Origin: Candidatus Calescibacterium sp.
Lineage (GTDB): Bacteria > DRYD01
Assembly (NCBI GenBank): GCA_025059235.1
Contig: JANXCV010000002.1
Coordinates: 1 to 64,000, forward strand
Reading direction: 5' to 3'
Length of the DNA stretch: 64,000 bases
Shown: positions 62,943 to 64,000 of the stretch, one piece after another
Position numbering within the stretch: the first letter of the stretch is position 1
Layout: each line of letters begins with the position of its first letter
The notes under the pieces: model-generated
Databases searched by the model: none
What the model saw: the letters and a program-made list of their open reading frames with translations, nothing else
What the model was told of the DNA's origin: nothing
Made by a program: the position numbers and the translations under genes

Positions 62943-63908
62943 ATGTTGGAGTTAGCTTCCAAAGTGGAAAAACTCAAGAGTATTATACGTGATCAGAAGG
63001 TTGGTATACTTTTCCCCGGTCAAGCTAGTCAGTATAAATCAATGGGAACTGATTGGTATAACTCCTCCAAAAAATTTAAAGAAATATTCGATTACATAAA
63101 TAGCAAGATAATTTCAGATTATAGGGAGTTTTTGGATTCTGATCTTTTTGGGATTCTTGAGGATGAACAAAAGATCAACGTAACCTTGTACAGTCAGATA
63201 TCTATTTTTTCCGTTTCCGTAGCTTGTTATGAGGCTATGAAAGAAACTTTAGAACAGGTATATCATGTTCTAGCTGGTCATAGTCTAGGTGAATATTCTG
63301 CTCTGGTCTGTTCCGAGTGTATCTCTATCGATGATGGTATAGATCTTGTAGTCAAAAGGGGTTACTATATGCATAACTATTCTAAGGATGGAACTATGTT
63401 TGCTGTTATTTATTCTTTTGATAGTGATTCTATTTTGTTGATCGAAAGGTTAGTTTCTCAGTATAATTCGGTTGTTGCGAATTATAACTCTTACAGCCAA
63501 TTGATAATTTCGTGTTCTCTAGAAGTTGTGGAAGATCTGAAGGGCATTGTTAAGAAGGAATTTCCAGGTGCTAAGATAATTCCGCTGAGAGTTTCTGGGG
63601 GGTTTCATAGTTATCTTGTTAACCAAGCGAATGAAATGTTAAAAAACGAAATTGAAAAGGTAGTTTTTAAAAAACCAAGAATACCAATTTACATAAGTTC
63701 TGAAAGGGTTGATGACCCAGTTACTATAAAAGAATTAATGAAGGAGCAGATGATTAAGCCAGTAAATTGGATCAGAACTATAGAAAATATCTCAAAAGAA
63801 TGCTCTGTAATGATAGAGATTTTGCCAAATAGAGTTTTGACCAATCTATGTAGGAAAGGATTCCCTTCAAATATAGCAAGCATTTCATATAGCCTGGAAG
63901 ATATATAG
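62943..63908 (+). CDS. fabD: Malonyl CoA-acyl carrier protein transacylase
   Basis: The 321-residue protein has GILFPGQASQYKSMG (21-35), the nucleophile Ser114 in AGHSLGEYSAL, VVKRGYYM, the FHSYLV segment with the catalytic His, and a C-terminal LPNRVLTNLCRK. It loads malonyl groups on acyl carrier protein for fatty acid synthesis. ATG 62943 is preferred to an in-frame TTG at 62925 because GGGAGG lies seven bases upstream. Other fab genes are not in view. Confidence 0.95.
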   Translation: MLELASKVEKLKSIIRDQKVGILFPGQASQYKSMGTDWYNSSKKFKEIFDYINSKIISDYREFLDSDLFGILEDEQKINVTLYSQISIFSVSVACYEAMKETLEQVYHVLAGHSLGEYSALVCSECISIDDGIDLVVKRGYYMHNYSKDGTMFAVIYSFDSDSILLIERLVSQYNSVVANYNSYSQLIISCSLEVVEDLKGIVKKEFPGAKIIPLRVSGGFHSYLVNQANEMLKNEIEKVVFKKPRIPIYISSERVDDPVTIKELMKEQMIKPVNWIRTIENISKECSVMIEILPNRVLTNLCRKGFPSNIASISYSLEDI

Positions 63909-64000
63909 TGCATAGATTACGAGAATTACAAACTATCAAAAATGTAATTCTTAGCAGGATCGGTTCATTAGGAAGGGTCGCTTTTGATTATATCTTTTCT
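63908..64000 (+). CDS. Start of a possible MlaE-type ABC permease (cut by window end)
   Basis: A GTG overlaps the fabD stop as TAGTG, with GGAAG just upstream. The 31 visible residues read HRLRELQTIKNVILSRIGSLGRVAFDYIFS. The IGSLGRVAFDYI stretch is like the opening of MlaE/YrbE lipid-transport permeases, whose first cytoplasmic helix has such a pattern. Too little is visible to be sure. Confidence 0.4.
   Translation, partial: MHRLRELQTIKNVILSRIGSLGRVAFDYIFS

Overview
The window is AT-rich (about one third GC by eye). Its Ile and Arg codons are largely ATA and AGA/AGG, a bias often seen in thermophiles. Genes are tightly packed, with many 1-8 base stop/start overlaps (ATGA, TAGTG, GTGCTGA). 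LptB, Lgt, a possible MlaE-type permease start, flagellar proximal-rod proteins, MinCDE, FtsZ and SecA together indicate a diderm, rod-shaped, probably flagellated bacterium. The protein set does not fit one familiar genus and could come from a poorly cultured, deeply branching thermophile lineage; that placement is inference. Most of the window is core chromosome. There is no integrase, transposase, CRISPR array or rRNA.

Layout. 0.1-0.85 kb: wreck of a Ser/Gly-rich EF-hand protein gene. 1.0-3.4 kb (minus): a small accessory locus with a peptide gene carrying three TTLAVGEE units and one STAMVGEE unit (TTxxxxEE, the core motif of plesiocin-type omega-ester RiPPs, the graspetides). It overlaps a frameshifted zinc-ribbon gene, and tRNA-Gln and a second zinc-ribbon protein follow. 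3.4-15 kb (minus): holA, a LuxE-like gene, a TPR protein, a PrsW-like protease, ftsZ, pdxS, a class A beta-lactamase-like hydrolase, a class III aminotransferase, rplI and an M42 peptidase. 15.1-26.3 kb (plus): one long operon-like run with a HemQ-like protein, a prenyl diphosphate synthase, sdhB, argS, rpsR, glmS, an M20 peptidase, an LCP cell-wall ligase and rsfS. 26.3-27.7 kb: superoxide dismutase and a peroxiredoxin-like protein behind a tandem palindrome. 28.1-32.7 kb: unknown membrane proteins plus an MscS channel. 32.6-37.6 kb (minus): a lipoprotein, a stand-alone Lon N-domain protein, minC-minD-minE and a DUF58 protein. 37.7-38.5 kb: a Gly-zipper/Asn-rich protein followed by a hairpin terminator. 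38.5-46.9 kb (minus): S41 peptidase, suhB-like, yjbQ-like, lgt, an orphan histidine kinase, a NuoE-like protein, lptB and a fused oxidoreductase/acetyltransferase for a surface sugar. 47-58 kb: a DapE-like peptidase, a low-complexity protein, then valS, clpX, an HD-GYP protein, hpf and secA. 58-61.7 kb: three decayed genes (ArsP-type permease, ATP-grasp protein, polysaccharide deacetylase) around an intact flgB-fliE-flgC cassette. 61.7-64 kb: a low-complexity Asn/Gln/Pro protein, fabD and the start of a possible MlaE permease.

The most interesting item is the graspetide-like precursor at 2955-3323. It has four core units, essentially no N-terminal leader, a hydrophobic C-terminal tail, and no matching ATP-grasp ligase in the window. 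The only ATP-grasp gene visible is a broken one of a different subfamily near 60 kb. Secondary items are a 14-base A-tract motif repeated 73-74 bases from three start codons, a tandem palindrome upstream of the superoxide dismutase gene, and several lineage-specific surface or secreted proteins, two of them reduced to pseudogenes.
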